Both the position numbers and the translations under genes were made by a program. From NCBI RefSeq assembly GCF_900111935.1, contig NZ_FOYN01000001.1, positions 124,001-188,000 on the forward strand: a stretch of 64,000 nt of DNA, written 5' to 3'. Each line of letters starts with the position of its first letter. The first letter of the stretch is position 1. The stretch is from Halorubrum sodomense. GTDB taxonomy: Archaea; Halobacteriota; Halobacteria; Halobacteriales; Haloferacaceae. The notes under the pieces were generated by a model that saw only the letters and a program-made list of their open reading frames with translations, made no database searches and was not told the DNA's origin. Shown here piece after piece: positions 10,402 through 20,455 of the stretch.

Positions 10402-10809
10402 CTAGAACCGACCCGATCGGACCGCGTACGCCACCAGTAGGCCGGCCAACGCGAGGATCGGGAGGACCGCGCGCCCCACGTCGAACCGGTACCCGAGGTT
10501 CCAGACGAGCACCGTCGCCTGGACCCAGGCGAACGTGACGCCGAGGAAGAGCACGGAGAGGGTCGTCCCGCCCGGCGTGCTGGTGGCCGAATCCGGTGCG
10601 ATCCGGACGAAGGCGACGCTCGCGGCGCCGAACGCGAACAGTCCGACCGTCGCCAGCGGCTTCGCCACGACCGTGTCCGGCGTCTCGCCGTTCCAGTGAA
10701 TCGCCATCTCCGCCGGCAGCGACCCCCAGAGCAGGGCCGCCGCGACGAGCGGGAGGGCCATCGTTCCCACTGCGACTGCGTCTATCGACCGCGTGGAGGG
10801 CACGTTCAT
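10402..10809 (-). CDS. DUF1648-domain (SdpI-like) membrane protein
   Basis: A 135-residue protein with four predicted membrane helices. Between the first two lies LPAEMAIHWNGETPDTVVAK, which matches the DUF1648 signature (LP..I..HW...G..D) found at the N-terminus of SdpI-type proteins. It lacks the rest of SdpI, so it is a short single-domain form. The function is unknown beyond membrane location. It begins with ATG at 10809, divided from argF by a short gap. Confidence 0.7.
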   Translation of the reverse strand: MNVPSTRSIDAVAVGTMALPLVAAALLWGSLPAEMAIHWNGETPDTVVAKPLATVGLFAFGAASVAFVRIAPDSATSTPGGTTLSVLFLGVTFAWVQATVLVWNLGYRFDVGRAVLPILALAGLLVAYAVRSGRF

Positions 10810-10869
10810 CGGTTCGCGGTCCGAGGGTTCGCTTCCCGACCAATTAAATCGTAGGTCCCTTGCGGTGTG

Positions 10870-11769
<900 letters not shown>

Positions 11770-11838
11770 CGTGTGTGGTGTGAGTGTGTGTCGTGGTGTC
11801 GTTCGAAAACGAGCGTTGACGAGGGGTGACGAGGCGCG

Positions 11839-13014
11839 TTAGGGTCGCTCGCGGCAGACGTCGGTCAGCACGCGCACGGCGCGGTCGAGGTCCGGCAGCG
11901 GCAGCCGCTCGTCGGGCGCGTGGTCGAGATCGGAGTTTCCGGGGCCGTAGGTGACCATCGGGCAGTCCCACGCGGCCGCGAAGAGGTTCATGTCGCTCGT
12001 GCCGGTCTTCCGGAGCAGGCGCACGTCACCGCCGGCGGACCGGATCGCGACGCGGAACGCCCGCGCGAGGTCGGTCCGCGGGCTCTCCATCACCGGCGGC
12101 ATCGGCTCGCCCCACTGGACCGAGCCGGTCGACAGCTCCGCCTCCGCCAGCTCGTGGACCTCGTCGACCGGGCGCGACGGCGGGATCCGGAGCTGGACGT
12201 CCATCGTCGCCTCCACGGCGAGGCCGTCGTCGCTCAGCCCGCCGTCGACCGAGATGGGCTTCGTCGTCACCTGGTCGAAGACGGCGGTCTCCGGGTCCTC
12301 CGGCGTGAACGCCGCCTCGACGCCGTGCCACCAGTCGATCGCGTGCTGGATCGCGTTCGGCTCCGGCCGCGAGGAGTGGCCCGACTCGCTGGTGTTGACG
12401 TAGGTCCCCTCCAGCAGGCCGCGGTAGCCGAGGGTGATCCCCCGCCAGCCCGACGGCTCGCCGTTGATAACGGCCTCGGGCGCGTCGCGGTCGTCAATGA
12501 GGGCGCGCGCGCCGCCGGAGTCGACCTCCTCGCGGACGACGCCCGCGAACGAGACGCCCGTCTTCACCGCCGCGACCGCCATCGCGACCAGCGGGCCCGT
12601 CGCGTCGACCGCCCCGCGACCCCACAGCACCGGGTCGCCGGGCTCGCCGACGCGGACGTCCGAGGGATCGGGCAGTTCGCCCTCGGGCGGCGCCGGCCGC
12701 ACCTCGACGGGGATATCGCCGGGAACGGTGTCGACGTGGGAGGTGAGGAGGACGGCGTCGTCCGCCGGCGCGCGGACGTTCCCGACCGCGTCGATCCACG
12801 CCTCGCGGCCGTTGGCCTCGAAGAAGTCGACGAGCCGCTCGGCCGCCCGCTCCTCCTCGCCGGACGGCGAGGGGATCGAGACCATGTCGTACAGCAGCTT
12901 CCGGGCTGGCGTGTCGCAGGCCGCGGGGTAGCCGCCGCCGGCGACGACGTCGGTGGCGTCGCCGGACGAGGACCCTTCGTCCCCGGCGAGGTCCCGCTCC
13001 TGTCCGGTCGCCAT
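11839..13014 (-). CDS. argE: [LysW]-ornithine/lysine hydrolase (M20 peptidase family)
   Basis: A 391-residue M20-family metallohydrolase expected to release ornithine from its LysW carrier. SHVDTVPG carries the first metal ligands and WGRGAVDATG follows. REEVDSGGAR replaces the usual catalytic EE segment, and the C-terminal YGPGNSDLDHAPDE carries the last His ligand. The start at 13014 overlaps the argD stop by one base (TGATG). The name follows haloarchaeal usage; LysK is the equivalent in lysine producers. Context with argX, argC, argF, argG and argH favours arginine synthesis. Confidence 0.92.
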   Translation of the reverse strand: MATGQERDLAGDEGSSSGDATDVVAGGGYPAACDTPARKLLYDMVSIPSPSGEEERAAERLVDFFEANGREAWIDAVGNVRAPADDAVLLTSHVDTVPGDIPVEVRPAPPEGELPDPSDVRVGEPGDPVLWGRGAVDATGPLVAMAVAAVKTGVSFAGVVREEVDSGGARALIDDRDAPEAVINGEPSGWRGITLGYRGLLEGTYVNTSESGHSSRPEPNAIQHAIDWWHGVEAAFTPEDPETAVFDQVTTKPISVDGGLSDDGLAVEATMDVQLRIPPSRPVDEVHELAEAELSTGSVQWGEPMPPVMESPRTDLARAFRVAIRSAGGDVRLLRKTGTSDMNLFAAAWDCPMVTYGPGNSDLDHAPDERLPLPDLDRAVRVLTDVCRERP

Positions 13015-14141
13015 CACCCGATCACCTCCGCGATCGCGTCCACGACGGCGTCGGCGTGCTCCCGCTCGATCGTCAGGGGGGGAAGCAGCCGCAGCACGGT
13101 TCGGCCCGCCGGCAGCGCGAGGATCCGGTGATCGATGGCGAGGTCGCGAAGCAGGCGGTTCGACCCGCGGCGCACCTCGACGCCGATCATTAGGCCGTCG
13201 CCGCGCACGTCGCGCACGTCGTCGCCGAGGCGGTCGCGGAGTTCGCCGCGGAGGTACTCCCCCATCTCCTCGGCGTGCGCGGGCAGGCCCTCGCGCTCGA
13301 TCACGTCGAGGGTGGCGCCCGCGGCCGCCGAGACGACCGGCCCGCCGGAGAACGTCGAGCCGTGGTCGCCGGCGTCCGCGGCGATCCAGTCGCGGCACAG
13401 CGTCGCGCCGATCGGGAGCCCGCTGCCGAGCCCCTTCGCGGTCGTGAGGATGTCCGGGACCACGTCGTGCTTCTCCGCCGCCCACATCGACCCGGTGCGA
13501 CCGAGCCCGGTCTGGATCTCGTCGAGGATCATCGCCGCGCCCGACGTGGCGGTCGCGACCCGGACGGCCCGGAGGTACTCGGTCGAGGCGGGGTTGATCC
13601 CGCCCTCACCCTGGAGCGGCTCCAGGATGACCGCGGCGGTCTCCTCGTCGACGGCCTCGCGCATCGCCGCCGCGTCGCCGTACTCGACGAACTCGACGCC
13701 GCCCGCCAGCGGCCCGAACCCCTCCTTGTACTTCTCCTTCCACGTCGTCGCGAGCGTCCCCATCGTCCGGCCGTGGAACCCCTGCGTGGTCGCGACGATC
13801 TTCTCGCGGCCCGTCGCGTGGCGGGCGAACTTCAGCGCGGCCTCGTTCGCCTCGGTGCCGGAGTTGCAGAGCCAGACGTTGTCGACGTCGACGGGCGCGA
13901 CCTCGGCCAGCTGCTCGTACAGCGCCGTCCGCGCCGCGTGCGGGTACGACGCCTGGACGTACACCAGCTCCTCCAGCTGGCTCGTCGCGGCGTCGACGAC
14001 TTCGGGGTGGCAGTGGCCGACGGGCGTACACGCGTAGCTGGCGCCGAAGTCGAGGTACTCGGTACCGTTCGTGTCGGTCACGTGGACTCCGTCGCCCGAG
14101 GCGATCTCGATCGGCTTCTCCGAGAAGACGAAGCCGCTCAC
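13014..14141 (-). CDS. argD: [LysW]-glutamate/aminoadipate semialdehyde aminotransferase
   Basis: A 375-residue class-III PLP aminotransferase that transaminates the LysW-bound semialdehyde. The PLP lysine lies in TTAKGLGSGLPIGA and the substrate-binding Asp segment is ILDEIQTGLGRTG. The GTG start at 14141 overlaps the argB stop by four bases (GTGA), and its own stop overlaps argE. Length is normal for ArgD/LysJ. Confidence 0.95.
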   Translation of the reverse strand: MSGFVFSEKPIEIASGDGVHVTDTNGTEYLDFGASYACTPVGHCHPEVVDAATSQLEELVYVQASYPHAARTALYEQLAEVAPVDVDNVWLCNSGTEANEAALKFARHATGREKIVATTQGFHGRTMGTLATTWKEKYKEGFGPLAGGVEFVEYGDAAAMREAVDEETAAVILEPLQGEGGINPASTEYLRAVRVATATSGAAMILDEIQTGLGRTGSMWAAEKHDVVPDILTTAKGLGSGLPIGATLCRDWIAADAGDHGSTFSGGPVVSAAAGATLDVIEREGLPAHAEEMGEYLRGELRDRLGDDVRDVRGDGLMIGVEVRRGSNRLLRDLAIDHRILALPAGRTVLRLLPPLTIEREHADAVVDAIAEVIG

Positions 14142-15064
14142 GCGGTCTCACCCCCGTCGGTCTCGACCCCTTCCGGTTCATCCGCGTCCTCGGACCCGTC
14201 CCCGAGCGCCGACCGCTCGACCGTCGTTCCCTCGCCGCCGAGCGCGGCGACGACCGGGTCGCGGACGTTGGCGTCCGCGATCACGACGCGGCCGGACCCG
14301 CCTTCGAGCGCCTCCTTGGCGGCCATCACCTTCTTGCCCATGAACCCCTCGGCGGCGTCCTCGACGGCCGCCAGCCCCTCGGGCGTCGCGGCCGCGTCGA
14401 TTCGCGTCTCGGGGTCGTCCGGGTCGGCGTACACGCCCGACACGTCGGTCAGGAGGACGAGGTCGGCGCCGAGCGCGCCCGCTATCGCGGCCGCGGCGCG
14501 GTCGGCGTCCGCGTTGACGGGGGTGACCTCGCCGTCGCCCTCGTCGCCGGCCATCGGCGGCGAGACGACGGGGGTGTAACCGTCGTCGAGGAGGCCGGTC
14601 AGGAGGTCGGCGTTCACCGACTCGATCCTGCCGGAGTGGTCCCCGCGCCGGATCTTCCGCTTCCCGTCCTCGACGACGCGGACCGCCGATTTGCGCGGGC
14701 CCGCGAGGAGCCCGCCGTCGACGCCCGAGAGGCCGACCGCGTCGACCCCGGCCGAGCGGAACTCCGCCGTCAGCTCCGTGTTGAGCTTGCCCGCCATCGC
14801 CATCGCGAACGCCTCCATCGTCTCCGCGTCGGTGAAGCGGCCGGTGACGCCGGAGGCTGACTCGACGTACTCGGGCTCGATGCCGAGCCGTTCGAGCGTC
14901 TCGTCGACGACCGTCGAGCCGCCGTGGACGACGACGACGGAGCGGCCGTTGGCGGCGAGGTGGGCGACGTCGCCGACCGCGCCGGCCGGGTCGACCGCCC
15001 TCGCGCCGCCGACCTTGACGACGACGGGCGGCTCGGTCGTCGATTCGGAATCGCTCCCCGTCAT
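14138..15064 (-). CDS. argB: [LysW]-glutamate/aminoadipate kinase
   Basis: A 308-residue amino-acid kinase family enzyme that phosphorylates the side-chain carboxylate of the LysW-bound substrate. The N-terminal VVVKVGGARAVDPAG is the nucleotide-binding loop, VVHGGSTVVDETL the substrate loop, and VTPVNADADRAAAAIAGAL the late ATP-site motif. The start overlaps the argC stop by four bases (ATGA). It belongs to the LysZ/ArgB type used with LysW. Confidence 0.95.
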   Translation of the reverse strand: MTGSDSESTTEPPVVVKVGGARAVDPAGAVGDVAHLAANGRSVVVVHGGSTVVDETLERLGIEPEYVESASGVTGRFTDAETMEAFAMAMAGKLNTELTAEFRSAGVDAVGLSGVDGGLLAGPRKSAVRVVEDGKRKIRRGDHSGRIESVNADLLTGLLDDGYTPVVSPPMAGDEGDGEVTPVNADADRAAAAIAGALGADLVLLTDVSGVYADPDDPETRIDAAATPEGLAAVEDAAEGFMGKKVMAAKEALEGGSGRVVIADANVRDPVVAALGGEGTTVERSALGDGSEDADEPEGVETDGGETA

Positions 15065-16137
15065 GGCGATCCCACCGGGTGGAGCCCGTCGAACTCGAGG
15101 CCGGCGGTCTCGGGCAGCCCGAGCGCGACGTTCGCCGCGTGGACCGCCTGCCCGGCGGAGCCTTTGGTCATGTTGTCGATGGCGGAGAACACGACGACCC
15201 GGCGGTTGCCGGGGTCGAGCTCGAAGCCGACCTCGCCGTGGTTCGTCCCGGCGACCGACTTCGGCTCGGGGTAGCGGTAGACGCCGCCCCCGCCCGAGAC
15301 GATCCGCACGAACGGCTCGTCGGCGTAGGCGTCGCGGTACGCGCCCCACAGGTCCCCCTTCGAGACCGGCTCGTCGGGGAAGACGTGGCAGGTCGCGCTC
15401 GCGCCGCGGACCATGTCGACCGCGTGGACCGTGAAGGAGACGGAGAGGCCGAGGTACGCCTCGATCTCCGCCTCGTGGCGGTGGCCGGTGGGCGCGTACG
15501 GGCGCACGACGCCCGAGCGCTCCGGGTGCGAGGAGGCCGCGCCGCCGCCGGCGCCGCCCTCCGAGGATCCCACCTTCACGTCGACGACGACCTCGCCGGT
15601 CTCGGGACCGAGCGCGCCCGCGTCCACGAGCGGCTTGAGGCCGAGGATCGTCGCGGTCGCGTTGCAGCCGCCGCCGGCGATCAGGTCGGCGCCGGGGAGG
15701 TTCTCGCGGTTCAGCTCCGGGAGCGCGTACTCGGCGCGTTCGAGGTACTCCGGCGACTCGTGGCCGTCGTACCACTCGTCGTAGGCGTCGGCCTCGGGGA
15801 GCCGGAAGTCCGCCGAGAGGTCGACGACGGTGTCCGCGGCCTCGAAGAACTCGTCGATCCGCTCCATCGAGACGCCGTGCGGCGTCGCCGCGAACAGCAC
15901 GTCGACCGACGCCAGGTCGTCGGGGTCGGAGAAGCGCAGGTCGAGCCCGCGCAGGTTCGGGTGCGAGCGCCCGACGGTCATGTTGTCGGCCGACCGCGAG
16001 GTGGCCTGAACGACCTCGAAGCTCGGGTGGCCGGCGAGGATCCGCAGCAGTTCGCCGCCGGTGAAGCCGGTGCCGCCGACGACGCTCGCGGTGTGGGTCT
16101 CGTCGGTCGCGTCGCTCGACTCGGCGTCGGCGGTCAC
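15061..16137 (-). CDS. argC: [LysW]-glutamyl/aminoadipyl phosphate reductase
   Basis: A 358-residue NADPH-dependent reductase that converts the acyl phosphate to the semialdehyde. SVVGGTGFTGGELLRIL is the Rossmann motif. The catalytic cysteine is in GGGCNATATI and the active-site His region in HRHEAEIEAYL. The GTG start at 16137 overlaps the argX stop by four bases (GTGA). Longer in-frame readings upstream are rejected because they run antisense-like through argX. Confidence 0.95.
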   Translation of the reverse strand: MTADAESSDATDETHTASVVGGTGFTGGELLRILAGHPSFEVVQATSRSADNMTVGRSHPNLRGLDLRFSDPDDLASVDVLFAATPHGVSMERIDEFFEAADTVVDLSADFRLPEADAYDEWYDGHESPEYLERAEYALPELNRENLPGADLIAGGGCNATATILGLKPLVDAGALGPETGEVVVDVKVGSSEGGAGGGAASSHPERSGVVRPYAPTGHRHEAEIEAYLGLSVSFTVHAVDMVRGASATCHVFPDEPVSKGDLWGAYRDAYADEPFVRIVSGGGGVYRYPEPKSVAGTNHGEVGFELDPGNRRVVVFSAIDNMTKGSAGQAVHAANVALGLPETAGLEFDGLHPVGSP

Positions 16138-17117
16138 GCGTCCACCCCCGCGACCGCGCCGTCGGCCAGCTCGGCCGCCTTCGCCTCCAGCCAGTCGACG
16201 ACCCGCGCGGGGACGTCGACGTCGGTGGCCGAATCGAGCGCCTTGAACTCGACGGTGTGGTTCACCTCGTGGACGGTGTAGTCGTCCGCGGTGCCCTCGG
16301 CGGGGTCGTCGTCCGGGTCGACGCCGGTCTCGGCGCCGTCGCCGTCCGGGTCGACGCCGGTCTCGGCGCCGTCGCCGTCCGGGTCGACTCCCACCTCCAT
16401 CAGGTCGACGCCGAGCATGCCGCCGCCGACCGCGTCGGAGGCGCGCTCGACCAGCTCGGTCGCGCGCTCGTCGAGGTCGAACGACTTCGTCTCGCCGCCC
16501 TTCGCGGCGTTCGTGAGCCAGTGGTCCGACGAGCGCGTCATCGCCGCGACGGGCTCGCCGTCGACCGCCAGGACGCGGACGTCGCGGCCGGGCTTGTCGA
16601 CGAACTCCTGGACGTAGAACACCTTGTGTTCGTAGTGGCCGAGCGTCTCCTTGTGCTCTACAATCGCCTCGGCGGCGTTGCGCGAGTCGATCTTCGCCAT
16701 CAGCCGCCCCCACGAGCCGGTGACCGGCTTGAGGACGCACGGGTAGCCGAACGACTCGATCGCCTCCAGGGCGGCCTCCTTCGTGAACGCGACCTCCGTC
16801 GCCGGCGTCGGCACGTCGGCCTCCGCGAGCGCGAGCGAGTTCTTCGCCTTGTCGGCGCAGACGTCGCCCGTCTCGGGTGAGTTCACCACGGGAACGCCGT
16901 AGCTGTCGAGGAACCGGGTCGCGTACAGCGACCGGCTCGTCGACAGGCAGCGGTCGACGACCAGATCGAGGTCGTCGACGGCGGCGGTCGTCGACTCCAG
17001 TCCGAACCGCTCCTTCCGGACGTCGATCTTCTCGATCTCGTGGCCGCGGTCGCGGAGCTCGTTGAGCAGGAGCTTCTCGTCCTTCCGGATCCGGGAGTAG
17101 AGGATCCCTACGCGCAC
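16134..17117 (-). CDS. argX: Glutamate--LysW ligase (ATP-grasp, RimK/LysX family)
   Basis: A 327-residue ATP-grasp ligase that attaches glutamate to the C-terminal Glu of LysW, starting the carrier-bound arginine pathway. It begins with GTG (MRVGILYSRIRKDEK). NSPETGDVCADKAK, the PVTGSWGRLMAKI ATP loop and the metal-binding HEVNHTVEF strand are all present. Directly before that strand is an acidic insert, about residues 243-270, built from a perfect 33-bp tandem repeat (see 16311-16388). The ArgX versus LysX choice is made from the arginine context; the substrate was not deduced from residues. Confidence 0.93.
   Translation of the reverse strand: MRVGILYSRIRKDEKLLLNELRDRGHEIEKIDVRKERFGLESTTAAVDDLDLVVDRCLSTSRSLYATRFLDSYGVPVVNSPETGDVCADKAKNSLALAEADVPTPATEVAFTKEAALEAIESFGYPCVLKPVTGSWGRLMAKIDSRNAAEAIVEHKETLGHYEHKVFYVQEFVDKPGRDVRVLAVDGEPVAAMTRSSDHWLTNAAKGGETKSFDLDERATELVERASDAVGGGMLGVDLMEVGVDPDGDGAETGVDPDGDGAETGVDPDDDPAEGTADDYTVHEVNHTVEFKALDSATDVDVPARVVDWLEAKAAELADGAVAGVDA
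16311..16388 (-). repeat. 33-bp tandem repeat inside argX
   Basis: Two identical 33-bp copies (16311-16343 and 16344-16376) are followed by a 12-bp partial third copy. Each copy encodes the 11-residue unit DPDGDGAETGV in frame. A repeat whose unit length is a multiple of three can change copy number without shifting the frame. Confidence 0.95.
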
Positions 17118-17195
17118 GTCGACTCCCCTCCGTTCGCGTCGGCGCTCACGCGCATGTCGACCACTCGCGTGTCGCGGCCGTGGCGGTCGTCGCCA

Positions 17196-17384
17196 TTACT
17201 CGCCCCAGTCCTCCTCGAGCTCGGGCGCCTCCTCTAAGACGACCGGGTCGAGCGAGATGACCTCCAGCTCGGTCCCGGTGACCGGACTGTCGATGATCTC
17301 GCCGACCTCGACGTCGGCCGGGATCTCGATCTCCTCGCCCGCGATCGGGTCCTCCGCGGTCAGCGTGTCGGTGTCGCTCGTCAT
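17196..17384 (-). CDS. lysW: LysW-like amino-group carrier protein lacking zinc cysteines
   Basis: A 62-residue acidic carrier ending in EELEEDWGE-type sequence (APELEEDWGE). The terminal Glu is where ArgX links the substrate. It keeps the LysW layout (two turns, then VGEIIDSPVTGTELEVISL, then the tail). However, the zinc-knuckle cysteines expected near residues 10-13 and 29-32 are replaced: DPIAG for C-x-x-C-G and DSPVTG for C-x-x-C-G, and the protein has no cysteine at all. The ATG at 17384 is preferred because upstream in-frame residues fall in the promoter. It is the first gene of the argX-to-argE run, 78 nt ahead of argX. Confidence 0.88.
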   Translation of the reverse strand: MTSDTDTLTAEDPIAGEEIEIPADVEVGEIIDSPVTGTELEVISLDPVVLEEAPELEEDWGE

Positions 17385-17403
17385 CGTGCCAGCAACTCGA
17401 CCG

Positions 17404-17450
17404 TGAACGAGCATAAAGGCTTCGAACTTATTGGAAATTTTACATAAAGC
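17404..17450 (-). promoter_or_regulatory. Candidate promoter of lysW-argXCBDE
   Basis: On the minus strand the sequence GCCTTTATGCTC lies about 25-30 nt before the lysW ATG, in the place expected of a TATA box, within an unusually AT-rich stretch. The remaining DNA up to the argH stop at 17635 holds no gene that I can support. Confidence 0.45.
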
Positions 17451-17634
17451 GGATCGGCCGCTAACGGAAGAGAATAGGCAAAATCGAGCCGTTTCGAGAT
17501 CGGATATCAGATCCCGGTAATAATTGTGTCCCCCTTACGGGGACGGTCGTCGGCGTCGATCGGGGCAACGCCGATCGGGCCGGAGTCGGTCCGCCCGGCG
17601 TCGACCGAGCGGACGACCGCCGCGCGGTCGCGGC

Positions 17635-19167
17635 TCAGACATAGCGATCGACCTCCGCCTCCAGCGTCTCGCTCGCGGCGGCGAGCGCGTCGCGCTCGGC
17701 CGCCAGCGCGTCCTCGTCCGTCTCGATCCCGGCCTCGGCGGCGGCGAGCGCGTCGGCGACCGCCTCGGGAGCCGGTCCCCCGGCGGAGTCGCGGCTCGCG
17801 ACGCTGGCTGCCGGGTCGAGCGCCGACTCCACGTCCTCGCGGCTCACGTACGCGGAGAGGGGCTCACCCGTGACCTTTCGAGCGGCCTCGTCAACTTTTG
17901 CGGCCGCCGCGTCCGGTGAATCGCCGTCCTCGACCGCCTCCGCGGCCGCCGCGACGATCTCGTGGGCCGTCCGGAACGGCAATCCGCCCATCGCGAGCAG
18001 GTCCGCGACGCCCGTGGCCGTGGAGAACCCCTCGCCCGCGGCGGCCGTGAGCGCGGCCTCGTCCCAGTCGGCGGTCGCGACCGCGCCCGCGGCGACCTCG
18101 GTCGCCTCGCGTACGTCGCCGGCGACCTCGAAGACGCTCGCGTGAGCGCGCTGGAGGTCGCGGTTGTAGGCGCGCGGGAGCCCCTTCAGCAGGCTCAGCG
18201 TGCCGGTCGCCTCGCCGATCGCGTCGCCCGCGACGCCGCGAGTCAGCTCCAGCGTGTCGGGGTTCTTCTTCTGGGGCATGATCGAGGAGGTCGACGAGTA
18301 CGCGTCGGAGAGCTCGACGAGCCCCTCCTTCGAGAATATGATCAGGTCCTCCGCGAGCCCCGACAGCGTCGTCGCGAGCGTCGCGAGCGCGCCCGCCGAC
18401 TCCGCGAGGAAGTCGCGCGCGGCGGCGGCGTCCATCGAGTTGCGGACCGTCCCGTCGAACCCGAGCAGCTCGGCGGTGCGGTCGCGGTCGACGTCGAACG
18501 GCGTCCCCGCGAACGCGGCCGCGCCGAGCGGCGACCGGTTCACCCGGTCGTACGCGTCGAGCAGGCGCTCCGCGTCGCGCGCGAGCCCGCCCTCGTACGA
18601 CAGCAGGTAGTGCGCGACCGTCGTCGGCTGGGCCGGCTGGAGGTGGGTGTACCCCGGCATCACCGTCTCCGCGTGCTCGCCCGCGACGTCGACGAGCGCC
18701 TCGCGGGCGGTGAGGGTCGCCTCGACCGCCGCCAGCAGGTCCTCGCGCAGGCGGTAGCGGATACACGTCGCCACCTCGTCGTTGCGCGAGCGGGCGGTGT
18801 GCATCCGGCCGCCGTCGGGGCCGATCCGGTCGATGACGGCGGTCTCGATCGCCTCGTGGACGTCCTCGCCGTCCGGAAGCGCCCCGTGGCCGGCGGCCTC
18901 GATGTCGTCGAGCGCGCCGAGGATCTCGCCAGCGACCGCCTCGTCGACGATCCCCTGCTCCGCGAGCATCACGACGTGTGCGCGGTCGACCGCGAGGTCG
19001 GCCTCGAAGATGGCCTCGTCGGCCGCGAGGCTCGACAGGAACTCGCGGGCGGGGCCGCCGCTGAAGCGGTCGCGGCGGACGGCGGTGTCGCCTCCCGCGG
19101 CTCCGCCGCTTCCGTCGCTGGCCTCGTCGGCGTCGTCCGCCGCCGCGTCGGGGTCGTCGTCCGTCAT
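17635..19167 (-). CDS. argH: Argininosuccinate lyase
   Basis: A 510-residue fumarase/aspartase-superfamily enzyme that splits argininosuccinate into arginine and fumarate. The superfamily signature SSIMPQKKNPDTLEL is present, as are HTARSRNDEVAT and GYTHLQPAQP. The N-terminus has a short Asp/Gly-rich haloarchaeal extension. It starts immediately after the argG stop, so the two are translationally linked. Confidence 0.97.
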   Translation of the reverse strand: MTDDDPDAAADDADEASDGSGGAAGGDTAVRRDRFSGGPAREFLSSLAADEAIFEADLAVDRAHVVMLAEQGIVDEAVAGEILGALDDIEAAGHGALPDGEDVHEAIETAVIDRIGPDGGRMHTARSRNDEVATCIRYRLREDLLAAVEATLTAREALVDVAGEHAETVMPGYTHLQPAQPTTVAHYLLSYEGGLARDAERLLDAYDRVNRSPLGAAAFAGTPFDVDRDRTAELLGFDGTVRNSMDAAAARDFLAESAGALATLATTLSGLAEDLIIFSKEGLVELSDAYSSTSSIMPQKKNPDTLELTRGVAGDAIGEATGTLSLLKGLPRAYNRDLQRAHASVFEVAGDVREATEVAAGAVATADWDEAALTAAAGEGFSTATGVADLLAMGGLPFRTAHEIVAAAAEAVEDGDSPDAAAAKVDEAARKVTGEPLSAYVSREDVESALDPAASVASRDSAGGPAPEAVADALAAAEAGIETDEDALAAERDALAAASETLEAEVDRYV

Positions 19168-20397
19168 CTATTCGCTCTTATCGTCGACTCCGCTTCCGTC
19201 CGTCGCGAGTTCCGGCTTCGAGACGCTCGCCTTCACGTCGTTGGCGAGGCGCTCCTGGAGCCCGTGGTACTTCGCGACCCCCGTCGCGTCGGACTGGGCG
19301 ATGCCCGCGACGTCCTCGGTGTTGAACGAGGCCATCTCCTCGGAGTAGACGGCGTACTCGGAGTCGCGCGCGACGACGCGGCAGTCGCCGCCAGACACCT
19401 TCACCGTCGCCGTGCCGGTCACCACGTCCTGCGTCTCGTCGACGAAGGCGTTCAGGGCGTCGACGACGGGCGCGAACACGAGCCCCTCGTACGCCTTCTC
19501 GGACCACTCCTGCTCGATCCCCTGCTTGAACGAGCGCTCGTTCTTGGTGAGGACGAGGTCCTCGAGCGCCTGGTGCGCGGTCAGCAGGACGGTCGCGGCC
19601 GGATGTTCGTAGTTCTCGCGCACCTTCAGCCCGAGCATGCGGTCCTCCATCACGTCGGTGCGGCCGACGCCGTAGCCGCCCGCGTACTCGTTGAGGTGCT
19701 GGATCAGCGGGACCGGGTCCATCGCCTCGCCGTCGACGGCGACCGGGACGCCCGCCTCGAACGTCACCTCGATGGTGGTCTCGCCCTCGGGCTCGGCGGT
19801 CCACTCGTAGATGTCCGCCGGCGGCTCGTAGTCGGGATCCTCCAGCTTTCCGCCCTCGACCGCGCGCGACCAGATGTTCTCGTCGATGGACCAGACGCCG
19901 CCGTCGCCGGCCTCGACGGGCAGGTCCTTCTCGGCGGCGTAGTCGATCTCCCACTCGCGGGTGAGGCCGAGCTCGCGCACGGGGGCGATCACTTCGAGGT
20001 CGGAGCCGCGCCAGACGGCCTCGAACCGGAGCTGGTCGTTCCCCTTGCCCGTACAGCCGTGAGCGATGGCGTCACAGCCCTGCTCCTCGGCGACGCCCAG
20101 AATGGCCTCTGCGATGACCGGGCGCGCGAGGGCGGTGCCGAGCGGGTAGCCCTGATAGCTGGCGTTGGCCTTCACGGCGTCGAAACAGAGGTCAGCGAAC
20201 TCCGCCTTCGCGTCGACGACGTGGATGTCGAGCCCCAGCGCCTCCGCGGTCTCTTCCGCCTCGTCGAACTCCTCCGTGGGCTGGCCGACGTCGACGTTGA
20301 CGCCGATGACCTCGTCGTAGCCGTACTCCTCTTTCAGCAGCGGTACGCAGACCGTGGTGTCGAGTCCACCGCTGAACGCGAGTGCAACGCTCGTCAT
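19168..20397 (-). CDS. argG: Argininosuccinate synthase
   Basis: A 409-residue ATP-dependent ligase that joins citrulline and aspartate. The N-terminal VALAFSGGLDTTVC is the PP-loop. AIAHGCTGKGNDQLRFE is the citrulline/aspartate region, and the protein continues at family length. It heads the argG-argH pair and is transcribed first. A promoter-like region lies directly upstream. Confidence 0.97.
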   Translation of the reverse strand: MTSVALAFSGGLDTTVCVPLLKEEYGYDEVIGVNVDVGQPTEEFDEAEETAEALGLDIHVVDAKAEFADLCFDAVKANASYQGYPLGTALARPVIAEAILGVAEEQGCDAIAHGCTGKGNDQLRFEAVWRGSDLEVIAPVRELGLTREWEIDYAAEKDLPVEAGDGGVWSIDENIWSRAVEGGKLEDPDYEPPADIYEWTAEPEGETTIEVTFEAGVPVAVDGEAMDPVPLIQHLNEYAGGYGVGRTDVMEDRMLGLKVRENYEHPAATVLLTAHQALEDLVLTKNERSFKQGIEQEWSEKAYEGLVFAPVVDALNAFVDETQDVVTGTATVKVSGGDCRVVARDSEYAVYSEEMASFNTEDVAGIAQSDATGVAKYHGLQERLANDVKASVSKPELATDGSGVDDKSE

Positions 20398-20455
20398 TAC
20401 CAGAGTACACCCGGTCTACACTCTTAAATTCAGCGGTTTAAATTTTGTAAGAAAG
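20398..20455 (-). promoter_or_regulatory. argG promoter region with imperfect palindrome
   Basis: On the minus strand TTTAAGAG lies about 25-30 nt before the argG ATG and fits a TATA box. Between it and the start codon is GAGTGTAGACCGGGTGTACTC, an imperfect palindrome with matching GAGT/ACTC ends. That position would suit an operator for end-product control. The regulator is unknown. Confidence 0.4.
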
